Below are positions 28,472-38,851 of a stretch of DNA of 64,000 nucleotides, one piece after another (position 1 is the stretch's first letter; each line of letters starts with the position of its first letter). The notes beneath the pieces are model-generated. The model did no database searches. It was not told the DNA's origin and worked only from the letters and a program-made list of their open reading frames with translations. This stretch comes from Candidatus Lightella neohaematopini. GTDB taxonomy: Bacteria > Pseudomonadota > Gammaproteobacteria > Enterobacterales > Enterobacteriaceae. A program made the translations under genes and the position numbers. Where the stretch lies: contig JAOBJL010000001.1 of the NCBI GenBank assembly GCA_025728545.1, forward strand, positions 62,001-126,000, written 5' to 3'.

Positions 28472-29515
28472 TTAAGTTAGTTTTTTGTTTATATTGTTAC
28501 CGTTTGCAACTGTTTCTAATTCACATTTATTTAATAACATATTACGTAATTCTTTATCTAATTTAGTTAATATATGATTATTATCCTTTAAAAATTTACA
28601 TGCATTTAATTTTCCTTGACCAATATTATTATTATTATAACGATACCAAGTACCTAATTTTTCTATTATTTTATATTTTAAACCAAGATCAATTAATTCT
28701 CCTAATTTATTAATACCAGCTCCATAAAGAATTTGAAATTCAGCCTGTTTAAAAGGTGCCGCTATTTTATTTTTTACTACTTTAATACGTGTTTCATTAC
28801 CAATAACTAGTTCACCATCTTTTACTGGACCTATACGTCTAATATCCAAACGTATAGAAGCATAAAATTTTAATGCATTACCACCAGCAGTAGTTTCTGT
28901 ATTTCCAAACATAGCACCTATTTTCATTCTAATTTGATTAGTAAAAACTAATAATGTATTTGCATGTTTTAAATTACTAGCTAATTTTCTCATCGCTTGA
29001 CTCATCATACGAGCAGCTAATCCTATATGTGCATCACCTATTTCTCCATCTATTTCTGCCTTTGGTGCTAATGCTGCTACTGAATCAATTACAATAACAT
29101 CGACAGCTCCAGATTTTACCAAAGCATCACATATTTCTAATGCTTGTTCACCAGTATCTGGTTGAGAACATAGTAAGTTATCTATATCAACACCTAATTT
29201 TTTTGCATATACTGGATCTAACGCATGCTCAGCATCTATGAAAGCACATATTTTATTATTATTTTGTGCTGCAGAAATTATTTGTAAAGTTAAAGTGGTT
29301 TTACCAGATGATTCCGGTCCATAAATTTCAATAATTCTACCCATTGGTAAGCCACCACCTAATGCGATATCTAATGATATTGAACCAGTTGAGATTGTTT
29401 CAATATCCATAGATCGATCTTCACCCAAACGCATAATAGATCCTTTACCAAATTGTTTTTCTATTTGTGTTAAAGCTATTGCTAATGCTCTTTTTTTGTT
29501 ATCATCAATAATCAT
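28472..29515 (-). CDS. recA: Recombinase RecA
   Basis: Strand-exchange protein for homologous recombination and SOS induction. It has 347 residues (E. coli 353). Walker A GPESSGKT is at residues 66-73 and Walker B is [19 protein letters not shown]. Loop L1 reads [18 protein letters not shown], and loop L2 includes [19 protein letters not shown], then [17 protein letters not shown]. The acidic C-terminal tail is shortened. Spacing to alaS suggests co-transcription. Several long-established insect symbionts have lost recA, so its intact state is informative. Confidence 0.99.
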   Translation of the reverse strand: MIIDDNKKRALAIALTQIEKQFGKGSIMRLGEDRSMDIETISTGSISLDIALGGGLPMGRIIEIYGPESSGKTTLTLQIISAAQNNNKICAFIDAEHALDPVYAKKLGVDIDNLLCSQPDTGEQALEICDALVKSGAVDVIVIDSVAALAPKAEIDGEIGDAHIGLAARMMSQAMRKLASNLKHANTLLVFTNQIRMKIGAMFGNTETTAGGNALKFYASIRLDIRRIGPVKDGELVIGNETRIKVVKNKIAAPFKQAEFQILYGAGINKLGELIDLGLKYKIIEKLGTWYRYNNNNIGQGKLNACKFLKDNNHILTKLDKELRNMLLNKCELETVANGNNINKKLT

Positions 29516-29695
29516 TATGTTCCTTAAAATATTTCTTAAATAGTCATAAAATTATTATATTAACAATACTAATAAACTTTAATATTAATAATACATATTA
29601 TTTATTAATATACTAATTATAATGTTATTATATATTTATCTAATTTAATAAATTATTTTAGGATTAAATAATAATTTATAAAATTATTTAATTTA

Positions 29696-29713
29696 TATCC
29701 TTATATAAGGATA
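29696..29713. repeat. Perfect 18-base palindrome downstream of ispF
   Basis: TATCCTTATATAAGGATA is its own reverse complement. It lies between ispF and recA, 3' of ispF and upstream of recA. It could be a protein-binding site or a weak terminator stem without a loop. It does not resemble the LexA box (CTGT-N8-ACAG). Chance is possible. Confidence 0.3.
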
Positions 29714-29735
29714 AAGTTGCATTTAAATATTTATG

Positions 29736-30203
29736 TTATGATAATAATACTATAGCTACACATGCTATAGCATTAGTATTATTAATAAATGGCACTCCAT
29801 TCGTTGTAGTTGCTTTAATATTAATATCATTTATTGAACAATTAAGATCTACAGAAATATTAGTTTTCATTCTATGAAAAAATTTAGATAATTTTGGTTT
29901 TTGTGCGATAATTGTAGTATCAATGTTATTAATATTGTATCTATTTTTATTTTTTATTATTTTCCAAGCATTTATTAACATAATTCGACTATTTATATTT
30001 TTATATTTCCTATTATTAGGAAATAAATTACCAATATCATTCATATTAGCGGCCCCTAACAAAGCATCTATTATAGCATGTAATAATACATCACCATCAG
30101 AATGAGCAAATAATTTATTAAATGTTGGTATTTTAACCCCACCTAATATTAGGCTACCATAGTTATCAAATTTGTGAATATCAAAACCATAACCAATACG
30201 CAT
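29736..30203 (-). CDS. ispF: 2-C-methyl-D-erythritol 2,4-cyclodiphosphate synthase IspF
   Basis: Zinc enzyme of the MEP isoprenoid pathway that forms the cyclic diphosphate. From the ATG at 30203 it reads MRIGYGFDIHKF, then FAHSDGDVLLHAIIDALLGAA, DIGNLFP, TIIAQKPKL and NIKATTTNGVPF. The metal ligands Asp8/His10 (FDIH) and the HSDGD motif are intact. 155 residues (E. coli 159). A longer reading from 30251 would overlap ispD and adds residues absent from the family. It begins 1 base after the ispD stop, so the two form an operon. Confidence 0.97.
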   Translation of the reverse strand: MRIGYGFDIHKFDNYGSLILGGVKIPTFNKLFAHSDGDVLLHAIIDALLGAANMNDIGNLFPNNRKYKNINSRIMLINAWKIIKNKNRYNINNIDTTIIAQKPKLSKFFHRMKTNISVDLNCSINDINIKATTTNGVPFINNTNAIACVAIVLLS

Positions 30204-30204
30204 A

Positions 30205-30915
30205 TTAATAATATTTCTTATTAAAATAATTTTTAACGAAAATAATATCATTTTTGTTAGTTATTTTAATATTATCTGATCTACCATGAATAATAATTGG
30301 TTTATAACCAAAATATTCTAACGCGCTAGATTCATCAGTAATTAATATATTTTTTTTTAGAATTTGTTCAAAACAATATTTTAGTAATTTAAAATTAAAT
30401 ATTTGTGGAGTTAATGCTTGCCATAATTTATTACGATTTAGTGTACTATTAATTAATTTTATTTTACTTTTAACACTAACTGTTTTTATAGTATTAGTGA
30501 CCGGGGTTGCTAAAATACCTCCTATAGTAGAATAATTAGTAATTAATAATAATTTATATAAATCATCTTTATGTAAACAAGGTCTAACTCCATCATGAAT
30601 AATAACCCATTTAGTATACTTAATATATCTTAAAGCATTAACAACTGAATGAAATCTAGATACACCACCATGAACAACAGTTAATTTGTTATTTTTTGAT
30701 AATGGTAATTTATTAAAATAATAATCATTAGAATTAATTACTACTATTATATCTTTTATATATTTAGATGATAGTAATGTATTAATAACATGTTCTAATA
30801 TTGTTTTATTAGCAATAGTCAAATATTGTTTTGGAATACTAATATTCATTCTTTTACCTACACCAGCTGCAACTACTATTGCTGTAATATTAGAAAAAAC
30901 TTTTTTGTTTAACAT
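30205..30915 (-). CDS. ispD: 2-C-methyl-D-erythritol 4-phosphate cytidylyltransferase IspD
   Basis: MEP pathway enzyme attaching CMP to methylerythritol phosphate. It has 236 residues. The nucleotide-binding start is VVAAGVGKRMNISIPKQYL. Then come TILEHVINTLL, VVHGGVSRFHSVVNAL, VIIHDGVRPC, ATPVTNTIK and LWQALTPQIFNF, all family signatures. It heads the ispD-ispF pair. Isoprenoids are needed for undecaprenyl phosphate, the carrier used by MraY. Confidence 0.97.
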   Translation of the reverse strand: MLNKKVFSNITAIVVAAGVGKRMNISIPKQYLTIANKTILEHVINTLLSSKYIKDIIVVINSNDYYFNKLPLSKNNKLTVVHGGVSRFHSVVNALRYIKYTKWVIIHDGVRPCLHKDDLYKLLLITNYSTIGGILATPVTNTIKTVSVKSKIKLINSTLNRNKLWQALTPQIFNFKLLKYCFEQILKKNILITDESSALEYFGYKPIIIHGRSDNIKITNKNDIIFVKNYFNKKYY

Positions 30916-31168
30916 ATAATAATATTTAATTTAAACTTATATAATAAAAATATTAAAAATTATTTTGTCTGTAATTAATATTAAATTATTTACTAATTTT
31001 ATTAAAATTACTTTATATATTATAAAATATAAATTATATTTTTTTATTAAAAAATTTTAAAAATATTTTTAGTAGAAATTTTAGTAGTGTCTATTTATTA
31101 TAGGATAGAGAATTAAATAATAATAATGTAATTTAATAGTTTTTAAATAAATTAAAATCATAACTTAT

Positions 31169-31852
31169 ATGATAGTTGGTATTGTAGTAGCTATGAAAGA
31201 AGAAATAATATTTTTGTATAAACAATTAACTAATGTTATAACCAAAATTTTTGGTAAATGTATAGTGTATTATGGTACTATTAATAATACTAAATTAGTA
31301 ATAATTGAAACTGGTATAGGTAAAGTATCTGCATCTTTAGGAACTACTATCTTAATAAATTATTTCCTACCAGATTTAATAATAAATATTGGATTGGCTG
31401 GAAGTTTAGTATCATATATAAAAAAACAGGATTTAGTTATTTCTCAATCTACATGTTATTATGATGTTAATGTAACAGCATTTGGTTACGAATTTGGTCA
31501 AATACCAAAACATCCATTAATATTTAATTCCTCAAAAAATCTTTTATCTATAGCAAAATTATCTAATAAAAAAGAAAAAAATATTTTTTTTGGTTTAATA
31601 GTTAGCGGTGATAATTTTATTAATAATATTAATACTTTAAATAATATACGTAATAAATTTCCTAAAGCACTTACAGTAGATATGGAATCTACTGCAGTAG
31701 CTCAAGTATGTTATAGATTTAATATACCGTTTATTTCTATTAAACAAATCTCTGACCATGCTAATAATATAGCTAATATAGAATTTATGTGTACCATTAA
31801 AAATACACATAACTTATATACTGTAACTAAAAATATTTTATTAAATTTATAA
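31169..31852 (+). CDS. mtnN: 5'-methylthioadenosine/S-adenosylhomocysteine nucleosidase MtnN
   Basis: Hydrolyses MTA, SAH and 5'-deoxyadenosine, the by-product of radical-SAM enzymes such as BioB and LipA. 227 residues (E. coli 232). IVVAMKEEI at the N-terminus, IETGIGKVSASLGTTIL, VTAFGYEFGQIP, LIVSGDNFI, the substrate-binding VDMESTAVAQVC and the catalytic aspartate in QISDHANN are all there. It converges on erpA; in E. coli mtn and erpA are also close. Confidence 0.97.
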   Translation: MIVGIVVAMKEEIIFLYKQLTNVITKIFGKCIVYYGTINNTKLVIIETGIGKVSASLGTTILINYFLPDLIINIGLAGSLVSYIKKQDLVISQSTCYYDVNVTAFGYEFGQIPKHPLIFNSSKNLLSIAKLSNKKEKNIFFGLIVSGDNFINNINTLNNIRNKFPKALTVDMESTAVAQVCYRFNIPFISIKQISDHANNIANIEFMCTIKNTHNLYTVTKNILLNL

Positions 31853-31881
31853 TTATTACTACATAAACATGTTATATTTTT

Positions 31882-32223
31882 TTAATTAAATGACATTCCA
31901 CAATTACATTTATTATTATATTTTATATTACTAATAAAAAAGTATGACTTATTAATATTTTCCACATAATCTATTAATCCACCAGTTAAATAACTTAAAC
32001 TAATATTATCTATTAAAATTAAAATATTAGATTGTTTTATTATATAATCATTATCGTTAATATTTTTATCTAAAGTAAAATCGTACTTTAATCCGTTACA
32101 ACCTCCACTAGTTACAAACACTCTAAAGTTATAGCCAATGTTACTTTTATAATTTAATATAGATTTAATTTTATTTATTGCTGCATTAGTAATATCAATT
32201 TTTGTTGATGATAAATTATTCAT
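31882..32223 (-). CDS. erpA: Iron-sulfur cluster insertion protein ErpA (A-type carrier)
   Basis: Delivers Fe-S clusters to target enzymes, notably IspG/IspH in E. coli. It has 113 residues. Conserved cysteines are at 42 (SGGCNGLKYDF), 106 and 108 (KCNCGMSF), the A-type carrier pattern. DITNAAINKIKSIL at the start and SLSYLTGGLIDYVE in the middle fit ErpA better than IscA or SufA, as does its place near mtnN and mrcB. Radical-SAM proteins LipA and BioB are likely clients here. Confidence 0.93.
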   Translation of the reverse strand: MNNLSSTKIDITNAAINKIKSILNYKSNIGYNFRVFVTSGGCNGLKYDFTLDKNINDNDYIIKQSNILILIDNISLSYLTGGLIDYVENINKSYFFISNIKYNNKCNCGMSFN

Positions 32224-32256
32224 TATAATTCCTATTCAATTAAAAAAATAAGGATG

Positions 32257-34473
32257 TTACTTTATCCATATTGGTAATTTATAAGTATGCTGTTTATTAC
32301 AAAATAAACTATTATTACAATTAATAGATACATAACTAATTTCTTTTGGTATAAGAAGATTTAATTTTGTAGGTGGTTGTTTTTCTAAATAATACTGATA
32401 TAACATTAATGCTCCACTTGCACCAGTTAATGTTGTTGATTTATTATTATCTCGTCCTATCCAAATAACTGATACTTCTTTACCATCTATACCAACGAAC
32501 CAACTATCTCGTAAATCATTAGAAGTACCAGTTTTTGCTGCTAAATTATAAGAAGAAAACTTAGAAAATAATAAATTTGATGTTCCTCTTACTACCGACT
32601 GTTGCATAGCATATAATGTTAGATAAGTAGCTTGAGTAGAAACAACTCGTTCAGACTTAGGTAAACTATTATAAATAATAGTTCCATCATTAGATAATAT
32701 AGTTCTAACAACAGATAACATAGTATAATTACCACCACTAGCTATAGTTTGAAATAGCTGAGCTACTTCAATTGGTGTTAAATTAATTGCCCCTAACAAT
32801 ATAGCTGGAAATATTGGATAATTAATACTATTGTATGGTACCCCTAATATAAGTAATGTAGATATAATTTTATTTAATCCAAGCATCATACCTAAATTAA
32901 CTGTAGGTATATTTAAAGATTTTACTAACGCATCTATTAATGTAACATGACCTCGAAATTGTCTATCATAATTTTTTGGTGACCACAAATAACCATTTTG
33001 TTGTTTAATTGTTATTGGTTTATCATTAATTAAAGTATTTAAATTATATTTATTCGGATTACTTAATGCTGTTAGATAAATAGCTGGTTTAATTAGTGAA
33101 CCAATTAATCTTCTAGCTTGCATAGCTCTATTAAATCCAGCAAATTCTGGGTTAGCACCACCAACAATTGCTCTAATTTCACCACTACATCTGTCTACAA
33201 CAACCATAGCTGCTTCTAAATTATAATCATGATTAAATTTTAAATTATTAATACCGTATTTTATAGCATATTCAGCAGCATCTTGTGATACAGGATCCAA
33301 TGTGGTAAATATTTTTACTCCAGATAAATTATATATTTTATTATGTAATTTATTTTGTATTTCTTCTCTAATTAATTGAGTAAAAGCAGGTTTATTTGCT
33401 GCAATATTATCATATTGATTTATTCCTAATGGACGTGATACTAATAAATCACATAATTCTTTATCTAATATATGTTGTTTACTAATTAATTTTAGTATTA
33501 AATTACGTCTCTCCATAGTTAATTCAGGGTTATGCCATGGATTATATAAAGATGCTCCTTTAACCATACCAACTAACATAGCCTGTTGATCAATACTTAA
33601 TTCATTTATTGGTCTATTAAAATAATATAAACTAGCTAATGGAAATCCTCTAATTTGATCATCACCACTTTGTCCTAAATAAACTTCATTTAAATATAAT
33701 TCTAAAATATAATCTTTACTATAGTAATAATCTAATATTAATGCCATACAAATTTCGTTAAATTTACGCCATAATGAACGTTTATTATCTAAAAATAAAT
33801 TTTTTACTAGTTGTTGAGTAATAGTACTACCACCTTGTATAGTTTTTTTGGCTAATAAGTTAGTTATTATTGCTCTACAGATAGAGTTAAAATTAATACC
33901 ATGATGATGGTAAAATTTTTTATCTTCAATAGCTAATAATATTTTAATTAATAGTTTAGGAAAATTATTTCTGGTAATAAATAATCTTTGTTCACTATAT
34001 GGAGATTGAATTATAGTAATAAGTTTTGGATCTAATTGTAAAAAACCGAAGCTATGCTGATTATGAAAATTTTTTATACTAGATATCTTGCCGTTATTAA
34101 AATATATTAATGCATGAATATTACCTATTGTTCCTTCTGGTAAATCAAATGATCTACGTATTAATTCAATATTATTATTGTGTATAGAAAATTCACCAGG
34201 ACAGGTAATATATCGTACTTTACGATAATATATACTTTCTAGTATATTAATAACTTTATTTTTATCAATACACATACCAGGCACTAAATAAGTAGTTTTA
34301 CTATATACTGTAGTTGGTAATTTCCATATTTTACCAGATATTCTATTTTTAATTATAATACTTAAATAAAAAAAGTATAATAATATCAATATTAAAAAAA
34401 TAAATGATATTTTTAACAATTTTGGTAGTATACTATTTTTATATTTTCGATCTAAGTAATCGTAGTTAGACAA
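32257..34473 (-). CDS. mrcB: Bifunctional penicillin-binding protein 1b MrcB
   Basis: Inner-membrane enzyme that polymerises lipid II and cross-links peptidoglycan. 738 residues (E. coli 844, mainly a shorter cytoplasmic tail). One transmembrane segment lies at about residues 19-43, followed by a UB2H-like region. The GT51 glycosyltransferase has IEDKKFYHHHGINFNSI and GGSTITQQLVKNLF. The transpeptidase has the active-site serine in GSLIKPAIYLTAL and the KTGTSNDLRDSWFVG box. It is the only penicillin-binding protein in this window; mrdA and ftsI are missing from their usual sites. Confidence 0.97.
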   Translation of the reverse strand: MSNYDYLDRKYKNSILPKLLKISFIFLILILLYFFYLSIIIKNRISGKIWKLPTTVYSKTTYLVPGMCIDKNKVINILESIYYRKVRYITCPGEFSIHNNNIELIRRSFDLPEGTIGNIHALIYFNNGKISSIKNFHNQHSFGFLQLDPKLITIIQSPYSEQRLFITRNNFPKLLIKILLAIEDKKFYHHHGINFNSICRAIITNLLAKKTIQGGSTITQQLVKNLFLDNKRSLWRKFNEICMALILDYYYSKDYILELYLNEVYLGQSGDDQIRGFPLASLYYFNRPINELSIDQQAMLVGMVKGASLYNPWHNPELTMERRNLILKLISKQHILDKELCDLLVSRPLGINQYDNIAANKPAFTQLIREEIQNKLHNKIYNLSGVKIFTTLDPVSQDAAEYAIKYGINNLKFNHDYNLEAAMVVVDRCSGEIRAIVGGANPEFAGFNRAMQARRLIGSLIKPAIYLTALSNPNKYNLNTLINDKPITIKQQNGYLWSPKNYDRQFRGHVTLIDALVKSLNIPTVNLGMMLGLNKIISTLLILGVPYNSINYPIFPAILLGAINLTPIEVAQLFQTIASGGNYTMLSVVRTILSNDGTIIYNSLPKSERVVSTQATYLTLYAMQQSVVRGTSNLLFSKFSSYNLAAKTGTSNDLRDSWFVGIDGKEVSVIWIGRDNNKSTTLTGASGALMLYQYYLEKQPPTKLNLLIPKEISYVSINCNNSLFCNKQHTYKLPIWIK

Positions 34474-34747
34474 ATTAATATATTTCTTTTTACTGTTATT
34501 ATTTTAATAATTAATTATGTAATTATATTTTATTAAAAATATATTAATTAATAACATTATTGTTAATAATTTACAATAACTTTAATTTATTAATTAAATT
34601 TATATTAATCTAATTAAAAAGTAAATTTTATAATTTATAATCTAATTATATCATAACGTTGATTATACTAATTACAGTAATTAGTTTACTTATAAATTAA
34701 TATAAATTTATTAGTTATTTATTATAATCTATAATTAAGGTAATAAT

Positions 34748-35197
34748 ATGAATAGAGATAAATTCAAATCTTCATCCCTAAGTATTTTAAATATTGCTGG
34801 GGTAAAACCATATAATGAAAAATCTAATGAAAAATATATGAATAATAACCAAATTATGCATTTTAAAACTATTTTACATGCTTGGTATAAACATATTATA
34901 AATAATTTAAATCACACTAATTTAGTTAATAAATTTATTAATTTCCCAGATATTGTAGATAGAGCAATGCAAGAAGAAGAATTTAACTTAATGTTACATC
35001 ATTGTAATAGAGAACGAAAAATTATTATTAACATACAAAAAACAATTAAAAGGTTAGAAGAAAATAAATTTGGATTTTGTGATTATTGTGATATAGAAAT
35101 AGGTATAAAACGATTAGAAGCTAATCCAATAACTAATTTATGTATTGATTGTAAAACAATGGCTGAATTGAAAGAAAAACAAGTTACTAAATATTAA
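34748..35197 (+). CDS. dksA: RNA polymerase-binding transcription factor DksA
   Basis: Cofactor of ppGpp that binds the RNA polymerase secondary channel. 149 residues (E. coli 151). The start region SSLSILNIAGVKPYNEK, the coiled-coil tip FPDIVDRAMQEEEF with both acidic residues, and the zinc-finger cysteines in FGFCDYCDIEIG and NLCIDCKTMAEL are all present. AAGGTAATA lies upstream as a ribosome binding site. Followed by folK at 15 bases; pcnB and gluQ, normally between, are absent. Confidence 0.97.
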   Translation: MNRDKFKSSSLSILNIAGVKPYNEKSNEKYMNNNQIMHFKTILHAWYKHIINNLNHTNLVNKFINFPDIVDRAMQEEEFNLMLHHCNRERKIIINIQKTIKRLEENKFGFCDYCDIEIGIKRLEANPITNLCIDCKTMAELKEKQVTKY

Positions 35198-35212
35198 TAT
35201 TAAATAATAATC

Positions 35213-35728
35213 ATGGTAAATATTTTAAATCAAACAAATTACGTTTGGCTGTCTATAGGAAGTAATTTAAATTGTCCAATAGATCAAATTAACATAGCTA
35301 TAAATAAACTAAAGTATTTACCTTATACAAAAATAATAAAATATTCCTCTTATTATGAAAGTATACCGTTAAATAATTATAATCAACCTAACTATATTAA
35401 TTTAGTAGTTATTTTAAATACTATGTTATCATTAAATAGTTTATTTAATTTAATTAAAATTATAGAATATTCTCAGGGACGCAAATATAATTGTCCCCGT
35501 TGGTCTTCAAGAATAATAGATTTAGATATATTATTATTTGGTAATTATATAATTAATACATCAAAGTTAACAATTCCACATTACGATATGTTAAATAGGG
35601 AATTTGTTGTATATCCAATGATAGAATTAGATAGTAACATAAAATTACCTACTGGATTAGTAGTTAAAGATAACATTAGATTTTTATCTAATAAAAGAAT
35701 ATTATTATTAAAAAAATATAATAATTAA
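35213..35728 (+). CDS. folK: Hydroxymethyldihydropterin pyrophosphokinase FolK
   Basis: Folate pathway enzyme transferring pyrophosphate from ATP to 6-hydroxymethyl-dihydropterin. 171 residues. Family segments: VWLSIGSNLNCPIDQI, YYESIPLNNYNQPNYIN, IEYSQGRKY, RWSSRIIDLDILLFGNY and PHYDMLNREFVVYPM. In E. coli folK lies beside panB, as it does here. Together with folA (62813-63289) it shows that part of the folate route is kept. Confidence 0.95.
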   Translation: MVNILNQTNYVWLSIGSNLNCPIDQINIAINKLKYLPYTKIIKYSSYYESIPLNNYNQPNYINLVVILNTMLSLNSLFNLIKIIEYSQGRKYNCPRWSSRIIDLDILLFGNYIINTSKLTIPHYDMLNREFVVYPMIELDSNIKLPTGLVVKDNIRFLSNKRILLLKKYNN

Positions 35729-35769
35729 TAGTTAAAAAAATAATATGTATTAAATTTAGGAAATGATAT

Positions 35770-36531
35770 ATGTATACTATTAATCATTTAAGAAAAATAA
35801 AAAAAAGATAAACAAAAATTTGCAGTACTTACTGTTTATGATGCAAGTGTTGCTAAACTATTATATAATCAAGGTATTAATGTTATGTTAGTTGGTGATT
35901 CTTTAGGAATGGTTATACAAGGTCATAATTCTACTTTATCTGTTACTATAGATGATATAATATATCATGTCCGTTGTGTAAAAAATGGGCTCCAAATTGT
36001 TTATTATTAGCTGATTTACCATTTATGAGTTATAATAATAATAAACAAGCATTAAATAATTCTATTAAATTAATGAAAGTTGGTACTAATATAGTAAAAT
36101 TAGAAGTAATTAATAAATGGTCGCTAGATATTGTTAATTATTTAACTAATTATTCTATTCCAATATGTGGTCACATTGGTTTAACTCCCCAATATGTAAA
36201 TTTTTTAGGTGGTTATAAAATATAAGGTATTAATTTAGATGATACGAATAAATTATTAGATTTTGCTATATCTCTAGAACAAACAGGAATAGTAATGTTA
36301 TTATTGGAATACGTACCAGAATTATTAGCTAAAAAAATTACTGAAACATTAGAAATTCCAGTTATTGGTATAGGGGCTGGAGTTTATACTGATGGACAAA
36401 TATTAGTACTTCAAGACATGTTAGGAATTACTAATAATATTCCTATATTTGCTAAAAATTATCTAAATAATTATATTAATATTGCTATTAGCAAATATAT
36501 TAAAGAAGTTGAATCTAGTATTTCCCAATAA
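35770..36531 (+). pseudogene. panB: panB pseudogene (ketopantoate hydroxymethyltransferase), two frameshifts and one nonsense codon
   Basis: Translation in pieces covers almost all of PanB. After the ATG at 35770 the frame fails at an 8-A run (35799-35806). [16 protein letters not shown], then [20 protein letters not shown], follows in another frame. A 6-A run (35980-35985) shifts again to [16 protein letters not shown] and PICGHIGLTPQYVNFLGGYK. A TAA (36223-36225) then stands where the family has the Gln codon of GGYKVQG; the rest, [14 protein letters not shown] and [14 protein letters not shown], is in the same frame. The A-run shifts might be tolerated by slippage, but the nonsense codon makes the gene dead. 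panC downstream is intact. Confidence 0.93.
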
Positions 36532-36551
36532 ATAAAAATTAATTTAGAAAT

Positions 36552-37409
36552 ATGAAAATTGTTCGATCAATTAGTAAGCTAAAACAAATAATAAAATCTT
36601 TTAAAGATAGCAATTATATAATATCATTAATACCAACTATGGGTAATATTCATGATGGTCATATTGCTTTGATAAAAAGAGCAAAATCAATGAATACTAT
36701 TTGTGTAGTTAGTATATTTATTAATCCAACTCAATTTGATCGATTATATGATTTTAATAATTATCCCCGTTCTATTAAATTAGATTGCAAAAAACTAATA
36801 TTTTATAATGTTGATATTGTATTTATTCCATCAATATTAACAATGTATCCTAATGGGATTAATAATTATACATACATATATGTACCAGTTATATCTGAAA
36901 TTTTAGATGGTAGTAAACGTTTAAATCACTATAAAGGAGTTACCACTATTATTAGTAAATTATTTAATTTAATACAACCTAATTTAGCTTTTTTTGGTGA
37001 AAAAGATTTTCAACAACTAATTATAATAAAACGTATGGTATGTGACATGCATTATAATATAAAAATAATTAGTGTACCAATCTTTCGAGAAAAAAGTGGT
37101 TTAGCATATAGTTCACGTAATACTTTATTAAGTAAAGATAATTATAAAATAGCTCATAAGTTTTATCTTATATTAAAAGATTTAGCAAATAAATTAAAAT
37201 ATAATATTCATTGTAGTATAGTTAATTTAATTAATACCGCAAAATATCAATTACAGGAAACAGGTTTTATAGTAGATTCATTATATATTTTAGATTATAA
37301 AAATTTAACAAATATTACTAGTAATAGTAAATATGTAATAATATTATCAGCAGTATGGTTAGGTAAAATAAGATTAATTGATAATATTAAAATAAAAATT
37401 AATAATTAA
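36552..37409 (+). CDS. panC: Pantothenate synthetase PanC
   Basis: Joins pantoate and beta-alanine to make pantothenate (vitamin B5). 285 residues (E. coli 283). ATP-site motif PTMGNIHDGHIALIK, then VVSIFINPTQFDR, NYPRSIKLDC, HYKGVTTIISKLFNLIQP, FFGEKDFQQLIIIKRM and GLAYSSRNTLLS. The gene is intact although panB just upstream is dead, so pantoate must come from elsewhere or panC is next to decay. The 3' end overlaps the convergent lpd by 11 bases. Confidence 0.97.
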   Translation: MKIVRSISKLKQIIKSFKDSNYIISLIPTMGNIHDGHIALIKRAKSMNTICVVSIFINPTQFDRLYDFNNYPRSIKLDCKKLIFYNVDIVFIPSILTMYPNGINNYTYIYVPVISEILDGSKRLNHYKGVTTIISKLFNLIQPNLAFFGEKDFQQLIIIKRMVCDMHYNIKIISVPIFREKSGLAYSSRNTLLSKDNYKIAHKFYLILKDLANKLKYNIHCSIVNLINTAKYQLQETGFIVDSLYILDYKNLTNITSNSKYVIILSAVWLGKIRLIDNIKIKINN

Positions 37410-38805
37410 TACCCTTTTTGATCATATACATTTCCGTAGCTAATTGTATTGATTCATATAAAGTTGGATGGGCGTGACTAGTTAAGATAATATCTTCTGC
37501 TTCACAAGCCATTTCGATTGCTATACTTAATTCTCCAATGATTTCACTACTATTTATTCCTAGTACCCCTCCACCAATTAAATGGTTATTATATTTATTA
37601 AAAATTAATCTAGTAAGACCAGTATGATTATTAGTAACTACAGCTTTACCTAAATTAGACCAATTAAAATCTACTACTTCAAAATCTATATTTAGATATT
37701 TTGCTTGCTTAATAGTACACCCTGTCCAACAAAGTTCTGGATTAGTATATATTATTAAAGGAATAACTTTTTGATCAAAAAAATGTTTTTTTCCAGCTAT
37801 TACTTCTGCGGCAATATAACCGTTATGTATACTCTTGTGTGCTAACATAGGTGCACCAATTACATCACCAATAGCGTAAATATGATTAATATTAGTTCTC
37901 ATCTGATTATTTACTATAATATAATTATTCTTAGTCTCTATTCCAATTTTCTCTAAACATAAATAATCAATATTAGGTCTTCTACCAACAACTACAATAA
38001 TATTATCATAATAATATGTATTATTATTTAATTCTTCATTATCTATTTTTATCATTACTTGAGAATTATTTATTTTTATACTGGATATTTTAGTATTTAA
38101 TTTAAAAGATAATGTATTATTTTCTATTTGATACATTAATTTATCCGTTATATCTTTGTCTAAACTTGATATAAGTTGATCAGAAATTTCTATAATATCA
38201 ACCTTTGACCCTAAAGTATTATAAATATTAGCTAATTCTAAACCAATAACTCCACCACCTACAATTAATAACCTATTTGGTATACACGGTAAATCTAGTG
38301 CTGTAGTAGAATTCCAAATATATTTATTATCAAATTCTACATCAAATAAATTATTTGGAATGGATCCGGTAGCGATTATTGCATGTTTAAAATTAACTAA
38401 TACCTCATCACTTTGTTTATTTTCAACAATTAAAGTATTACTATTAATAAATCTACCTACACCGTAAATAATATTAATATTATTTATTTTAATAGTATTT
38501 AATAAATTATTAGATAATTTATTAACTAAATTATTTTTCCAAAAACGTAATTGTTCTATGTTAACTTCTAAATTACCAGAAAAAATACCATATTTATTAA
38601 ATTTATCAAACTCTTTTACTGACTTAATTATATTCAATAATGCTTTTGATGGAATACAACCAAAATGCAAACATGTACCGCCAACAGAATGATATTTATC
38701 AACTAATAATGTTTTTAAATTAAAATGAGAACATCTAATAGCAGCTGAATAACCACCAGGGCCAGCACCTAATATGACAACATCAACACTAATTTTATTA
38801 GACAT
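37399..38805 (-). CDS. lpd: Dihydrolipoyl dehydrogenase Lpd (E3)
   Basis: FAD enzyme that reoxidises dihydrolipoyl groups for both 2-oxoacid dehydrogenase complexes in this window. 468 residues (E. coli 474). FAD-binding VVILGAGPGGYSAAIRC at the N-terminus, redox cysteines in GGTCLHFGCIPSKALL, NAD-binding LLIVGGGVIGLELANIY, YAIGDVIGAPMLAHK and the dimer-interface active-site histidine in SHAHPTLYESI. It is third in the aceE-aceF-lpd run. Confidence 0.98.
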   Translation of the reverse strand: MSNKISVDVVILGAGPGGYSAAIRCSHFNLKTLLVDKYHSVGGTCLHFGCIPSKALLNIIKSVKEFDKFNKYGIFSGNLEVNIEQLRFWKNNLVNKLSNNLLNTIKINNINIIYGVGRFINSNTLIVENKQSDEVLVNFKHAIIATGSIPNNLFDVEFDNKYIWNSTTALDLPCIPNRLLIVGGGVIGLELANIYNTLGSKVDIIEISDQLISSLDKDITDKLMYQIENNTLSFKLNTKISSIKINNSQVMIKIDNEELNNNTYYYDNIIVVVGRRPNIDYLCLEKIGIETKNNYIIVNNQMRTNINHIYAIGDVIGAPMLAHKSIHNGYIAAEVIAGKKHFFDQKVIPLIIYTNPELCWTGCTIKQAKYLNIDFEVVDFNWSNLGKAVVTNNHTGLTRLIFNKYNNHLIGGGVLGINSSEIIGELSIAIEMACEAEDIILTSHAHPTLYESIQLATEMYMIKKGINY

Positions 38806-38851
38806 TTTTAGTTTCCTATAAATTTACATTTAATATAATACATTTTACTAA

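Noticed and set aside
29923..30105. 60-codon plus-strand frame inside ispF
   Set aside because: Antisense to ispF, whose metal-binding motifs are intact; its hydrophobic look comes from AT-rich composition.
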